A stretch of DNA of 64,000 bases. Source: an uncultured Gammaproteobacteria bacterium (GTDB taxonomy: Bacteria > Pseudomonadota > Gammaproteobacteria > Steroidobacterales > XN24). Location of the stretch: positions 18,523 through 82,522 of the forward strand of contig CAMYOC010000032.1 in the NCBI GenBank assembly GCA_947259915.1, written 5' to 3'. The notes under the pieces were generated by a model. It made no database searches. It saw nothing but the letters and a program-made list of their open reading frames with translations, and was not told where the DNA came from. Position numbers and translations under genes: made by a program. This document shows, piece after piece, positions 1 to 8,174 of this stretch; positions within the stretch are counted from its first letter, which is position 1, and the number at the start of each line of letters is the position of its first letter.

Positions 1-116
1 TGATGCCCGGCATCATCACTGGGGACGCGCGCCGACCCGCAACACCCAGGATCTGCGCGTGACCGTCGCCTTCTGTCTTACCCGTGCCGAGGACAGTGCG
101 GTCCCCTGAGCCGATC

Positions 117-656
117 ATGAGAAGCTGCGCTCGACAAACCTCGCTCACACTCCTCATCGGCCTCATCTGGTCCTCGCTTGCATGGTCCGATGGCGCCGCC
201 TATGTCGGCTTCTCCCCGTCTGACGATCCATGGGCCGCGGATCGGGTGCTGGTGGTCAAGAGCGAGCGTCAGTTATATCTGATGCGCGGCGATGAGGTGC
301 TGCGCAAACATCGCATCTCCCTCGGCCAGAATCCGATCGGGCACAAACAGGAAGAGGGTGACAATCGCACGCCCGAGGGAGAGTACCTGCTGGACTGGCG
401 TAATGCCGACAGCGCCTTCTACATGGCCATGCATATCTCTTACCCAAACGACTATGATCTGCGCCAGGCGCGACGGCGCGGCGTGAATCCGGGCAACCTG
501 ATCATGATCCACGGCCTGCCCAACGACAGTGAGCCGAACCTGAGCGATTATCTCGGCGAGGACTGGACCAACGGCTGTATCGCGGTCAGCAACCAGGCGA
601 TGATCGATATCTGGCTTTCGGTCCAGGACAACACGCCGATCACGATCCTCCCTTGA
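117..656 (+). CDS. L,D-transpeptidase (YkuD) family protein, exported
   Basis: ORF 84..656; N-terminal signal-like segment; YkuD-type HG...S.GC motif (MIHGLPN...DWTNGCIAVSN). ATG at 117 preferred because the hydrophobic segment follows it. Confidence 0.85.
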   Translation: MRSCARQTSLTLLIGLIWSSLAWSDGAAYVGFSPSDDPWAADRVLVVKSERQLYLMRGDEVLRKHRISLGQNPIGHKQEEGDNRTPEGEYLLDWRNADSAFYMAMHISYPNDYDLRQARRRGVNPGNLIMIHGLPNDSEPNLSDYLGEDWTNGCIAVSNQAMIDIWLSVQDNTPITILP

Positions 657-1378
657 TGTCCGGCGCCGACGATCCCATCGCGAACGACGGCGACCCCCAG
701 GTGGAGTCGTTTTTCGCCGTGCCGATCGCCCGCGCCTGGCTGCCCGGGTACGAGGACTTGTGCGCACGGCTCAGCCAGGTGTTTCTCGAGCGCGCGGACC
801 AGGGCGATACGTATCGGCACCAGAAGCGCATCGACACCATGCACGGCGATCTGTTCGAGAGCCGTTTCGATCTGTTCCGCTGGCCGGACCCACCGATACG
901 AGAGCTGGCCGCCGGCTGCCACGAAGCCCTGGCAAAGCTGGTGCGCAAGCTCAACGACTACAGTGAGGAAGAACTCGCCGGCTTGCGTTTTAGCTACCAC
1001 GCCTGGTTCCACATCACCCGCAAGTTCGGTTACCAGGGACAGCACAATCATCCCAATGCGTCCTGGTCGGGGATCTTCTGCGTCGATCCGGGCGACGAGG
1101 TCCCGCAACGACCGGACAGCGGCCTGGTGCGTTTTCACGACCCCAGGACCCACATCGACATGTATGCGGATGCCGGCAACCGTGAGCTGCAGATGCCATG
1201 GAGCATCGGCAGCTGCGACTGGCGCCACCGGCGCGGACAGCTGGTGATGTTCCCTTCCTATCTGCGCCACGAAATCTATCCTTACGTGGGTGAACGGCCG
1301 CGCATCGTGGTGGCGTTCAATTGCTGGATCCATCGTGCCGGACAGGTCCGCCACTCCAGCGGTGAAGTCATTGAGTGA
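656..1378 (+). CDS. Putative 2OG-Fe(II) oxygenase (TIGR02466-like)
   Basis: QHNHPNASWSGIFCV ... LVMFPSYLRHEIYPYVGERPRIVVAFN pattern; start overlaps upstream stop (TGATG). Confidence 0.75.
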   Translation: MSGADDPIANDGDPQVESFFAVPIARAWLPGYEDLCARLSQVFLERADQGDTYRHQKRIDTMHGDLFESRFDLFRWPDPPIRELAAGCHEALAKLVRKLNDYSEEELAGLRFSYHAWFHITRKFGYQGQHNHPNASWSGIFCVDPGDEVPQRPDSGLVRFHDPRTHIDMYADAGNRELQMPWSIGSCDWRHRRGQLVMFPSYLRHEIYPYVGERPRIVVAFNCWIHRAGQVRHSSGEVIE

Positions 1379-2813
1379 GCCGTTCCGGGCTCTGCCCGAT
1401 GCGACCTCCATACTCGAATCCATGATCACGGGCCGGCGCTCGGCACTCGACGTTGTCGGCGAACATCTGCATCGGATAAAGCAACTCGATCCGCATCTCA
1501 ACGCCGCAACGAGCGTGCTCGAGGAACAGGCGCTGGCCGCAGCTGCCGCGCCCCATCCGGGGCCCCTCGCGGGGCTGCCGATTTCGGTCAAGGAGACCTT
1601 CGCGCTGAGCGGGCACACGATCACCGCGGGTTCTTTGCGCATGCCGCCGGTGGCCGTGCAGCGCGATGCGGCGGCGGTGGCCCGACTCAAGGCGGCGGGG
1701 GCGATCGTCGTCGCGCGGGCCAACGTACCGGAGTTCGTGATGGCCGGCGAGACCGACAATCCACGCTATGGGCGCACCAACAACCCCTGGGCAGCGGAGC
1801 GAACCTGCGGCGGCTCCTCGGGCGGCGACGGCGCGCTGGTGGCTTCCGCCTGCGTGGCCGCCGGGCTGGGCAGCGATATCCTGGGTTCGATACGCATCCC
1901 GGCCAGCTTCTGCGGCGTGGTCGGGTTCAAGCCGGCGTCGGCGGCGGTGAACAAGCGCGACAGCTGGCCGTCTCTGGACGGGCTTTTTACCGACAGCTGG
2001 CTGGCGGCAGGTCCCATCGCCCGCAGTGTTCGCGATATTCGCCTGCTCTACGGCGTTCTTGCCGAATCGCCGCCGCCTGCGCCCGCACCGATCGCCGGGC
2101 AGCGGCTGATCCTGCCGGCAGATTTCCCGCTCGCGTATCGCGATGCTGCCATCCCCGCGGCCCTGAACGCGGGTCAGCAAGCACTGTTTGCCGCCGGCAT
2201 GCAGCCCGAGCGGGCGGTTCTCGGTGACGTCCGGCGCTGGTACAAGACCATGGTGCGCTATCTGGCATGGGAGCTGATGCCCCTGCTTCAGGCGGGCCTG
2301 ACCAACGCCGGCGGCGAGGCGTTCTCCCTGTGGCGCGAGGGTTTGTCCCGATTGCGCGGTGGCGGTGATATCTATGAGGGTCTTTATCGGCTGCTGCTGG
2401 TGGGGCCGATGGTGCGCTACAGACGTGCGAGCAGCGCGCACCAAGCGGTCGCGTTGCTCGAGACAGCGCGGATCTCGGTGCGCAAATGCCTGGGCCAGGA
2501 CGGCGTCATGCTGCTGCCCACGCTGGGTCTGCTGGCGCCCCGTCATGGCGAGATGAACCGGCTTTCCCTGCGCCCCGGAGTCAATCGCCTGATGACGCCC
2601 GTCACCTTGTGCAATTATCTCGACCTGCCCGCCATCACCGTTCCCGCCTGGCGCTGCCGCGACGCCCAGAGCGGGCTGGCGCCAGGTCTGATGCTGGTCT
2701 CGGCGCCAGGTGCCGAGGGGCTGTTGCTCGACGCAGCGCTGGCGCTGGAGGCAGCGGTCGGCGCTCCACAGGCGCACGATGAGCCCCGTGCGGAATCCCC
2801 TGGCAGGAACTGA
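1371..2813 (+). CDS. Amidase family protein
   Basis: Amidase signature region (GLPISVKETFALSG; RTNNPWAAERTCGGSSGGDGALVASACVAAGLGSDILGSIRIPASFCGVVGFKP). Start is GTG 1362 or TTG 1371, overlapping the upstream gene. Confidence 0.85.
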   Translation: MSEPFRALPDATSILESMITGRRSALDVVGEHLHRIKQLDPHLNAATSVLEEQALAAAAAPHPGPLAGLPISVKETFALSGHTITAGSLRMPPVAVQRDAAAVARLKAAGAIVVARANVPEFVMAGETDNPRYGRTNNPWAAERTCGGSSGGDGALVASACVAAGLGSDILGSIRIPASFCGVVGFKPASAAVNKRDSWPSLDGLFTDSWLAAGPIARSVRDIRLLYGVLAESPPPAPAPIAGQRLILPADFPLAYRDAAIPAALNAGQQALFAAGMQPERAVLGDVRRWYKTMVRYLAWELMPLLQAGLTNAGGEAFSLWREGLSRLRGGGDIYEGLYRLLLVGPMVRYRRASSAHQAVALLETARISVRKCLGQDGVMLLPTLGLLAPRHGEMNRLSLRPGVNRLMTPVTLCNYLDLPAITVPAWRCRDAQSGLAPGLMLVSAPGAEGLLLDAALALEAAVGAPQAHDEPRAESPGRN

Positions 2814-2832
2814 TCCTGGAGAAACCCAACCA

Positions 2833-4197
2833 TTGAATGCGCTCAAAGCCGAAGTCGTGATCTCCCCGAGCGGGAGCCTGGATGTGCTCTCCCAGCAGGA
2901 GGTCGCAAAGCTCATGGATGCAGGTCATGGCGGTGTCCATGACCTGCTGCGTCGCTGCTCTCTCGCCGTCCTCAACTGCGGCGGTGAGATCGATGATGCG
3001 CGCCAGGTGTTCCGTATGTTCCGGAATTTCGAGATCGAACTGGTACAGCAGGAACGTGGCATCAAGCTGCGGCTGAGCAACGCGCCGGCGGCGGCCTTTG
3101 TTGACGGCAAGCTTATCCGCGGTATCCGCGAACATCTGTTCGCGGTGCTGAGGGATATCGTCTATGTCACCGAAGAGATCGCCAATCGCCCTGAGTACAG
3201 CGGGCCGGGCGGCGCCACCGAGGCGGTGTTCCAGATCCTGCGCAACGCGGACGTGTTGCGTTCGCGCACCGATCCGAACATCGTCGTCTGCTGGGGTGGC
3301 CACGCCATCAGCCGCGAAGAATACGATTACAGCAAGGCGGTGGGCTATGAACTCGGTCTGCGCGGGCTAGACGTTTGCACCGGCTGCGGCCCCGGAGCGA
3401 TGAAGGGTCCGATGAAGGGTGCCGCCGTCGGTCACGCCAAACAGCGTCTGGCAGACGGTCGTTATATCGGCATCACCGAGCCGGGGATCATCGCCGCGGA
3501 GGCGCCCAACCCCATCGTCAATGCCCTGGTGATCCTGCCGGATATCGAGAAGCGCCTGGAGGCGTTCGCGCGTTTCGGACATGGCTTCGTCGTCTTCCCC
3601 GGCGGGGTCGGTACCGCGGAGGAGATCCTTTATCTGCTCGGTGTGTTGTTCAATCCCGCCAATGCCCAGCTACCATTTCCGCTGGTGTTGACCGGCCCGG
3701 AGTCGAGCGCGCCCTATTTCGCTCAGCTGGACCGTTTCCTGCGCGGCAGTCTCGGTGACAAGGTGGCCGAGCGATACGAGATCCTGGTCGGCGACCCAGC
3801 CGAAGTAGCCCGGCGGATGCTGACGGGGATGGCTGCGGTGAAGACGTATCGCCGCAGTACCGGCGACGCATTCTTTTTCAATTGGCGACTGGCGGTGGAA
3901 GAGGTGTTCCAGCTGCCGTTCCCGGGTGATCATGAGTCGATGGCGGCGCTAGAGTTGAGCCGTTCTCAGCCAACACATGAACTGGCGGCGAATCTGCGCC
4001 GCGCATTCTCCGGCATCGTCGCCGGCAACGTGAAGGAGCATGGCGTACGTGCCATCGAGGCGCGCGGCCCGTTCGAGATCCACGGTGATGTCGAGGTGCT
4101 CGAACCGCTCGACGAGTTGCTGCGTGCCTTTGTGCGTCAATCCCGCATGCGTCTGCCGGGCGTGGAATATACGCCTTGTTACCGGGTGGTCCGATAG
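2833..4197 (+). CDS. ppnN: Pyrimidine/purine nucleotide 5'-monophosphate nucleosidase (LOG family, YgdH/PpnN)
   Basis: LOG motif FPGGVGTAEE, plus NICTGCGPGAMxxPMKGAAVGHA-like block and C-terminal DLRRAFSGIVAGNVKE block matching remembered E. coli PpnN. Start inferred (TTG 2833). Confidence 0.9.
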   Translation: MNALKAEVVISPSGSLDVLSQQEVAKLMDAGHGGVHDLLRRCSLAVLNCGGEIDDARQVFRMFRNFEIELVQQERGIKLRLSNAPAAAFVDGKLIRGIREHLFAVLRDIVYVTEEIANRPEYSGPGGATEAVFQILRNADVLRSRTDPNIVVCWGGHAISREEYDYSKAVGYELGLRGLDVCTGCGPGAMKGPMKGAAVGHAKQRLADGRYIGITEPGIIAAEAPNPIVNALVILPDIEKRLEAFARFGHGFVVFPGGVGTAEEILYLLGVLFNPANAQLPFPLVLTGPESSAPYFAQLDRFLRGSLGDKVAERYEILVGDPAEVARRMLTGMAAVKTYRRSTGDAFFFNWRLAVEEVFQLPFPGDHESMAALELSRSQPTHELAANLRRAFSGIVAGNVKEHGVRAIEARGPFEIHGDVEVLEPLDELLRAFVRQSRMRLPGVEYTPCYRVVR

Positions 4198-4354
4198 CCG
4201 CAGATTAAGTCAAATAAATCAAACAAATAGCGTTAATCCGCTCACATATCTGCGAATCAATCGCGTCTCTCTCGAGACAGTGTGAATCAAGTCACGGTTG
4301 CCCCCGGTCAGGGTCCCTATATTTCCATCCATCAAGATCGGAGCGGAGATCCGA

Positions 4355-4603
4355 GTGGCCACAGACCAGCGACCAAGATCACTCGCCAATATCGCACAGG
4401 GGCGGTCCCGCGATGATGTGGCGCGTGATGTCGCCGACGCCCGGACACCTACGGCGATCGGTTGGGGCGCCTATCCGGGCCCGGTCGGCAGCGGCCAAGC
4501 CGTGTCGCGGCATAAGGGTGCGCGCAATTTGCACACCCTGAAAGCCTACAAGGCCTGGGCGGCAAAAGTTCGGGCCAACTGGGACAGCGACGCCGGATCT
4601 TGA
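4355..4603 (+). CDS. Hypothetical small protein (possible)
   Basis: Open frame within ORF 4298..4603, GTG start; no recognised family. Confidence 0.3.
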   Translation: MATDQRPRSLANIAQGRSRDDVARDVADARTPTAIGWGAYPGPVGSGQAVSRHKGARNLHTLKAYKAWAAKVRANWDSDAGS

Positions 4604-4635
4604 ACAAGCCTCTTGGGGAAGCGGGGGGACCCATC

Positions 4636-4821
4636 ATGTACGTCGTCGAAGGCGGCCTGGCATCCGTGAATAGAAAGAATCCATCTACCTTGCGCGATCG
4701 ACTCGCGTGGATCTCCGAAGCGCGCGTCGCGGCAGCGTCCGCTCGCGAAATGGAGCGCGCCCGGTTCCATCCCGAGTTCGTTCTTACGCTCCCGCACCAG
4801 CTGCAAAGAAATACCGGCTGA
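4636..4821 (+). CDS. Hypothetical small protein (possible)
   Basis: ATG 4636 inside ORF 4600..4821; encodes MYVVEGGLASVNRKNPSTLRDRLAWISEARVAAASAREMERARFHPEFVLTLPHQLQRNTG; no recognised family. Confidence 0.35.
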   Translation: MYVVEGGLASVNRKNPSTLRDRLAWISEARVAAASAREMERARFHPEFVLTLPHQLQRNTG

Positions 4822-4892
4822 CACCAGCCTGCGGCAAACCATCTGCCGGCGCAGCCGTATAATGGCCGTTACCGCCGCACCGGGGATTGCAG

Positions 4893-5738
4893 ATGAGCTC
4901 GGTCTTGACGCTGGCCGCTGTCACCGCATTGGCCACCATCGTTGCCGTGGCGGTCGCAATCGGGCGTCTCCGTTATCGACGCCGCAAGGCTTCGTTCCGT
5001 CGCATCTTTAACGCGCTCGCGTTGCCCAACGTGACCGAGGATCGTTGCGACATCCGCCAGTTGATCCTGCTGCCCCCGCCCGCCGGCCGTTATCTGCGGC
5101 GTGCGCTGCCCGCGGACGGCTGGCTGGCACGCACCGTGGATCTCTATCTGGTGGGTCGCATAAGGCCACAGCCGGGTGCCGGCTGGATCGGCTTCGAGGC
5201 CCACCAGCGTATCTGTCCCGAGCGCGGGTTTATCTGCGAATCGAGGCTCCAGGGCCTCGGTCCGGTCACGCTGGAGGGCGCCGAGTATCTGTTCGAACAG
5301 ACAGCCGGCAGCGAGTTCTTTCTCGGCCATGCCGTGAATCTGGTGCGAGAAAGCGGCGAGGCTCTGCGGCGCAATGCGGCAGGACGGCTGTTGATCGAGT
5401 CGATATGGCTGCCGGGTGCTCTGATCCCCGAGGGCGGCGTACGCTGGCAGCCGGGTGATCACCAGAGCGCGACGGCGGTGGTCCCCGCCACCGCTGGCAA
5501 CGTGGCGCTGAATTTCGTCGTTGCCGACGACGGCGCCCTGATCGAAGTCAGCATGATGCGTCACGGCGATGCCGGGCTGGGTCATGAACAGAAGGTCCCG
5601 TTCACCTTCAGGGTGGAAGACGAAGCAAGCTGGGACGGCTACACCGTCCCCAGCGAGGTCGTCGGCATCTGGGATCACGGCACCCGGGCGGCGTTCCCCT
5701 TTTTGCAGTTTCGGGTCGAGAACGCTCGATATTTTTGA
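4893..5738 (+). CDS. DUF6544-like family protein with N-terminal TM segment
   Basis: ORF 4887..5738; layout YLRRALP...GWIGFEAHQRICPERGFICESRLQGLG...LLIESIWLPGALIPEGGVRWQ resembles my recollection of DUF6544 (ex DUF6920). Confidence 0.5.
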   Translation: MSSVLTLAAVTALATIVAVAVAIGRLRYRRRKASFRRIFNALALPNVTEDRCDIRQLILLPPPAGRYLRRALPADGWLARTVDLYLVGRIRPQPGAGWIGFEAHQRICPERGFICESRLQGLGPVTLEGAEYLFEQTAGSEFFLGHAVNLVRESGEALRRNAAGRLLIESIWLPGALIPEGGVRWQPGDHQSATAVVPATAGNVALNFVVADDGALIEVSMMRHGDAGLGHEQKVPFTFRVEDEASWDGYTVPSEVVGIWDHGTRAAFPFLQFRVENARYF

Positions 5739-5767
5739 GCTACATCCTCACCCCTGTCGACCGCCAG

Positions 5768-5791
5768 ATCGTCGATCCATCGATCGACGAT
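5768..5791. repeat. Perfect 10-bp inverted repeat with 4-nt loop (hairpin), possibly the terminator of the upstream gene
   Basis: ATCGTCGATC-CATC-GATCGACGAT, 30 nt after the stop at 5738, followed by GCCCCCTTTTGG. Confidence 0.5.
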
Positions 5792-5888
5792 GCCCCCTTT
5801 TGGTTCCGGTTTGCGACGCGATTCACGGTAGCAAAAACCTCACCGGTCTAGGCTCGTGCTCCCTGTAAGCAGTGACGGCGGGAGCCTG

Positions 5889-6029
5889 ATGGAACGAGTA
5901 GTGCAGTTCTTTGACGAAGTGGACGAGCTCGCGGTTTTTGTCCGCGAGGCAGGGGCACGCTCCGCTCGGGTATTGTTGCTGGGATCCCTCATGTTGTTGA
6001 TTTTGCTCGCCAGCACGAGCCTTGGGTGA
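5889..6029 (+). CDS. 46-aa putative single-pass membrane protein
   Basis: Not in the ORF track (too short). ATG 5889 to TGA 6027-6029: MERVVQFFDEVDELAVFVREAGARSARVLLLGSLMLLILLASTSLG; gcgggagcc upstream as a weak RBS. Confidence 0.4.
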   Translation: MERVVQFFDEVDELAVFVREAGARSARVLLLGSLMLLILLASTSLG

Positions 6030-6134
6030 AGCGCCGTACATGTGGCAAAAGCCCCAATCTGTGAAGCCGCGCACAGCTTGGCGAGCGGCTCAGGGATAGA
6101 CTGCTTACGTAGACGCATTGCAGGGGTAAACAGC

Positions 6135-6362
6135 ATGGCATTTGACAGAAAGCCTGCGCCAGACGGCGACTCCAGACCGACCGGATCCAGCGACCCATAT
6201 CTGGGCAACCTGGCCGCCTCCAATCGAGGCGTCGGGCTGGAATCCGCATGCCCCCAGGGCAGCGAGTCAGTGTGGGCCGGCGACGACCGCCGCTCCGACA
6301 CGATTACCTGCTTTGATCCTTATATCGTCGAATTGACCCGACCGATCCGCTCCGGGTTCTGA
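6135..6362 (+). CDS. Hypothetical small protein (possible)
   Basis: ATG 6135 in ORF 6042..6362, 75 aa; no family recognised. Confidence 0.25.
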   Translation: MAFDRKPAPDGDSRPTGSSDPYLGNLAASNRGVGLESACPQGSESVWAGDDRRSDTITCFDPYIVELTRPIRSGF

Positions 6363-6596
6363 GGCTCCCTCAACCGGCGACGCGACGCCCCGGCCATGGG
6401 CCCCGGCGCCAATGCGGCGCGCCGGCGGACGCCACGCCAAACATCCTATCGCCCTTATCCGCGACCTGAGCCGACGCGAGCACAGATCAGGCCCGAGACG
6501 GGCCACGCCGATCTCGAACCGGCACTCCACCGCCCGGGAACCTTGTATTCTCGCCGCAGTCCATTAGCCTCTCTGATAATGCCGGGGAGGACTGCA

Positions 6597-7001
6597 ATGG
6601 ACCAACGTAAACCCTCAGACGCCGATCTGCGAGACAGGTTGAGCGATGAACAGTATCGGGTGACCCGCGAGGGCGCCACCGAGCGACCGTTCAGCGGACG
6701 CTATGTGGATTGTAAGGACGACGGCGTGTATCGCTGTGTCTGCTGTGGCGCCGAGCTGTTCAGCTCCGAACAAAAGTACGACTCCGGTTCCGGCTGGCCC
6801 AGCTTCTGGCTGCCGCTGGCCAGCGAACGCGTCAGCGTTCTGACCGACAAAACCCACGGCATGATCCGTCAGGAGGTGCGGTGCGCAGGCTGTAACGCCC
6901 ATCTCGGTCATGTGTTCGAGGACGGCCCCCAGCCCACGGGTCTGCGTTATTGCATCAATTCCGCCTCACTGGATCTGGACGCGGATGCTGGCGACAGCTG
7001 A
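6597..7001 (+). CDS. msrB: Peptide-methionine (R)-S-oxide reductase
   Basis: Zn-binding CVCCG and [12 protein letters not shown] motifs; [20 protein letters not shown]-like ggggagg before ATG 6597. Confidence 0.95.
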   Translation: MDQRKPSDADLRDRLSDEQYRVTREGATERPFSGRYVDCKDDGVYRCVCCGAELFSSEQKYDSGSGWPSFWLPLASERVSVLTDKTHGMIRQEVRCAGCNAHLGHVFEDGPQPTGLRYCINSASLDLDADAGDS

Positions 7002-7046
7002 GCGCCGGAACCTTCCGCTCCCGCGGACCGCGCCGGGGTCCCGGGC

Positions 7047-7508
7047 GTGAATAAAGCGATAAAACGCTGGTTGAGCTCGGTGGGCGCGGCCACCGTCGTG
7101 GTGCTGGCCCTGATGCTGACCAGTCTGTGGTTGTTCGGCGCTTTCGACGTGAAAAAGCTCCACTACACGCAGAGCCTGCGTCTGTTGGGCGCCGATGAAC
7201 GCAGTGATCTGGCCGATGAACTCGGAGAGACGCCGGCGTCTGCACGACCGACGCTGCCACCGTTGGAAGAGATACCGCCACTGGAACTACCGCGCCACAG
7301 TCGCAGCGGTTTTGTGCAGCTGGAGTTCACCGTCGACGCGGACGGCCGGGTCGCCGAGGCAGAAGTGGTACGCGCCGCACCGGCGGGCTTTTACGAAGAT
7401 AAGGCGCTGGCCATCCTGCGCAGCCGCCGGTTCGAGGATCTGGCACCCGGAGAAACCGGCACCGAGATCATCGACTTCAGCATCGAGCCTCCCAGCGACG
7501 GCTCCTGA
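7047..7508 (+). CDS. Short TonB-C-terminal-domain protein with N-terminal TM
   Basis: 153 aa: TM segment (SVGAATVVVLALMLTSLWLFG), short Pro-rich linker, TonB-C-like FVQLEFTVDADGRVAEAEVVRAAPAGFYEDKALAILRSRRF. Confidence 0.75.
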   Translation: MNKAIKRWLSSVGAATVVVLALMLTSLWLFGAFDVKKLHYTQSLRLLGADERSDLADELGETPASARPTLPPLEEIPPLELPRHSRSGFVQLEFTVDADGRVAEAEVVRAAPAGFYEDKALAILRSRRFEDLAPGETGTEIIDFSIEPPSDGS

Positions 7509-7515
7509 GCGCGGG

Positions 7516-8145
7516 TCAGACCGGGACTGCCGGGTTCAGCGCGTAGACGCCGGTGACCCGTGCTTCCGCCAGCACATGACCGGCGATCGCCGCCTCCACT
7601 TCAGCACCCGAAAATGCACCCTCTACGGGGCAACGCTCAAGGTCCGTGGCGTAGAGGATGAAATGATAATGGTGCGGGATCGAGTCGTTCCAGGGTGGAC
7701 ACGGACCGTCATAGCCCAGATAGGCGCCGGACATGTCCGCGTCGCCGGCGAACCAGCCGGTATAGTCATTTTTGCCCTGACGTGCGCCCGCCGGCCCCGG
7801 TGGAGCAGACTTGCCGCGGGGCGTTACGCCGTCGCTGCAAGCACCTTCGGCGATGGCGCCAGCCCTGGGCGGTATGTCCACCATGAGCCAGTGATAAAAA
7901 TTCGCCCGCGGCAGACTGGCAGGCACCTCACGGCCCTCCTGGTTGACGTCGTCGGGGCGCGTGGGCACATCGGTATCCACACAGATCAGGACCAGCGAAC
8001 GCGTCCCGGGCGGGGGTTCTCCCCAGCTCAGACCCGGGTTCCGGTTCGCGCCAAGGCTGACATGATCGACCGGATCCTTTATCCCGAAAGCGAATCGTTC
8101 GTCGATCGGGCCGTCAGCTCGCAGCCCTTCTACGTTCAGCTCCAT
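7516..8145 (-). CDS. YbhB/YbcL family (Raf kinase inhibitor-like/PEBP) protein
   Basis: PEBP-type SLGANRNPGLSWGEPPPGTRSLVLICVDTDVP, YLGYDGPCPPWNDSIPHHYHFILYATD. Confidence 0.85.
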   Translation of the reverse strand: MELNVEGLRADGPIDERFAFGIKDPVDHVSLGANRNPGLSWGEPPPGTRSLVLICVDTDVPTRPDDVNQEGREVPASLPRANFYHWLMVDIPPRAGAIAEGACSDGVTPRGKSAPPGPAGARQGKNDYTGWFAGDADMSGAYLGYDGPCPPWNDSIPHHYHFILYATDLERCPVEGAFSGAEVEAAIAGHVLAEARVTGVYALNPAVPV

Positions 8146-8174
8146 CGTTGTTCTCCTCAAGGCTGCGACCCGGC

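Noticed and set aside
548-1759. 403-aa minus-strand ORF opposite the 2OG oxygenase and amidase
   Set aside because: Spans two real genes on the other strand; compositionally an antisense artefact.
1368-2915. 515-aa minus-strand ORF opposite the amidase
   Set aside because: Shadow of a well-supported coding frame; translation is Gln/Arg/His-rich with no recognisable domain.
4869-5678. 269-aa minus-strand ORF opposite the DUF6544-like gene
   Set aside because: The plus frame has a TM segment and a plausible family layout; the minus frame is His/Gln/Arg-rich shadow sequence.
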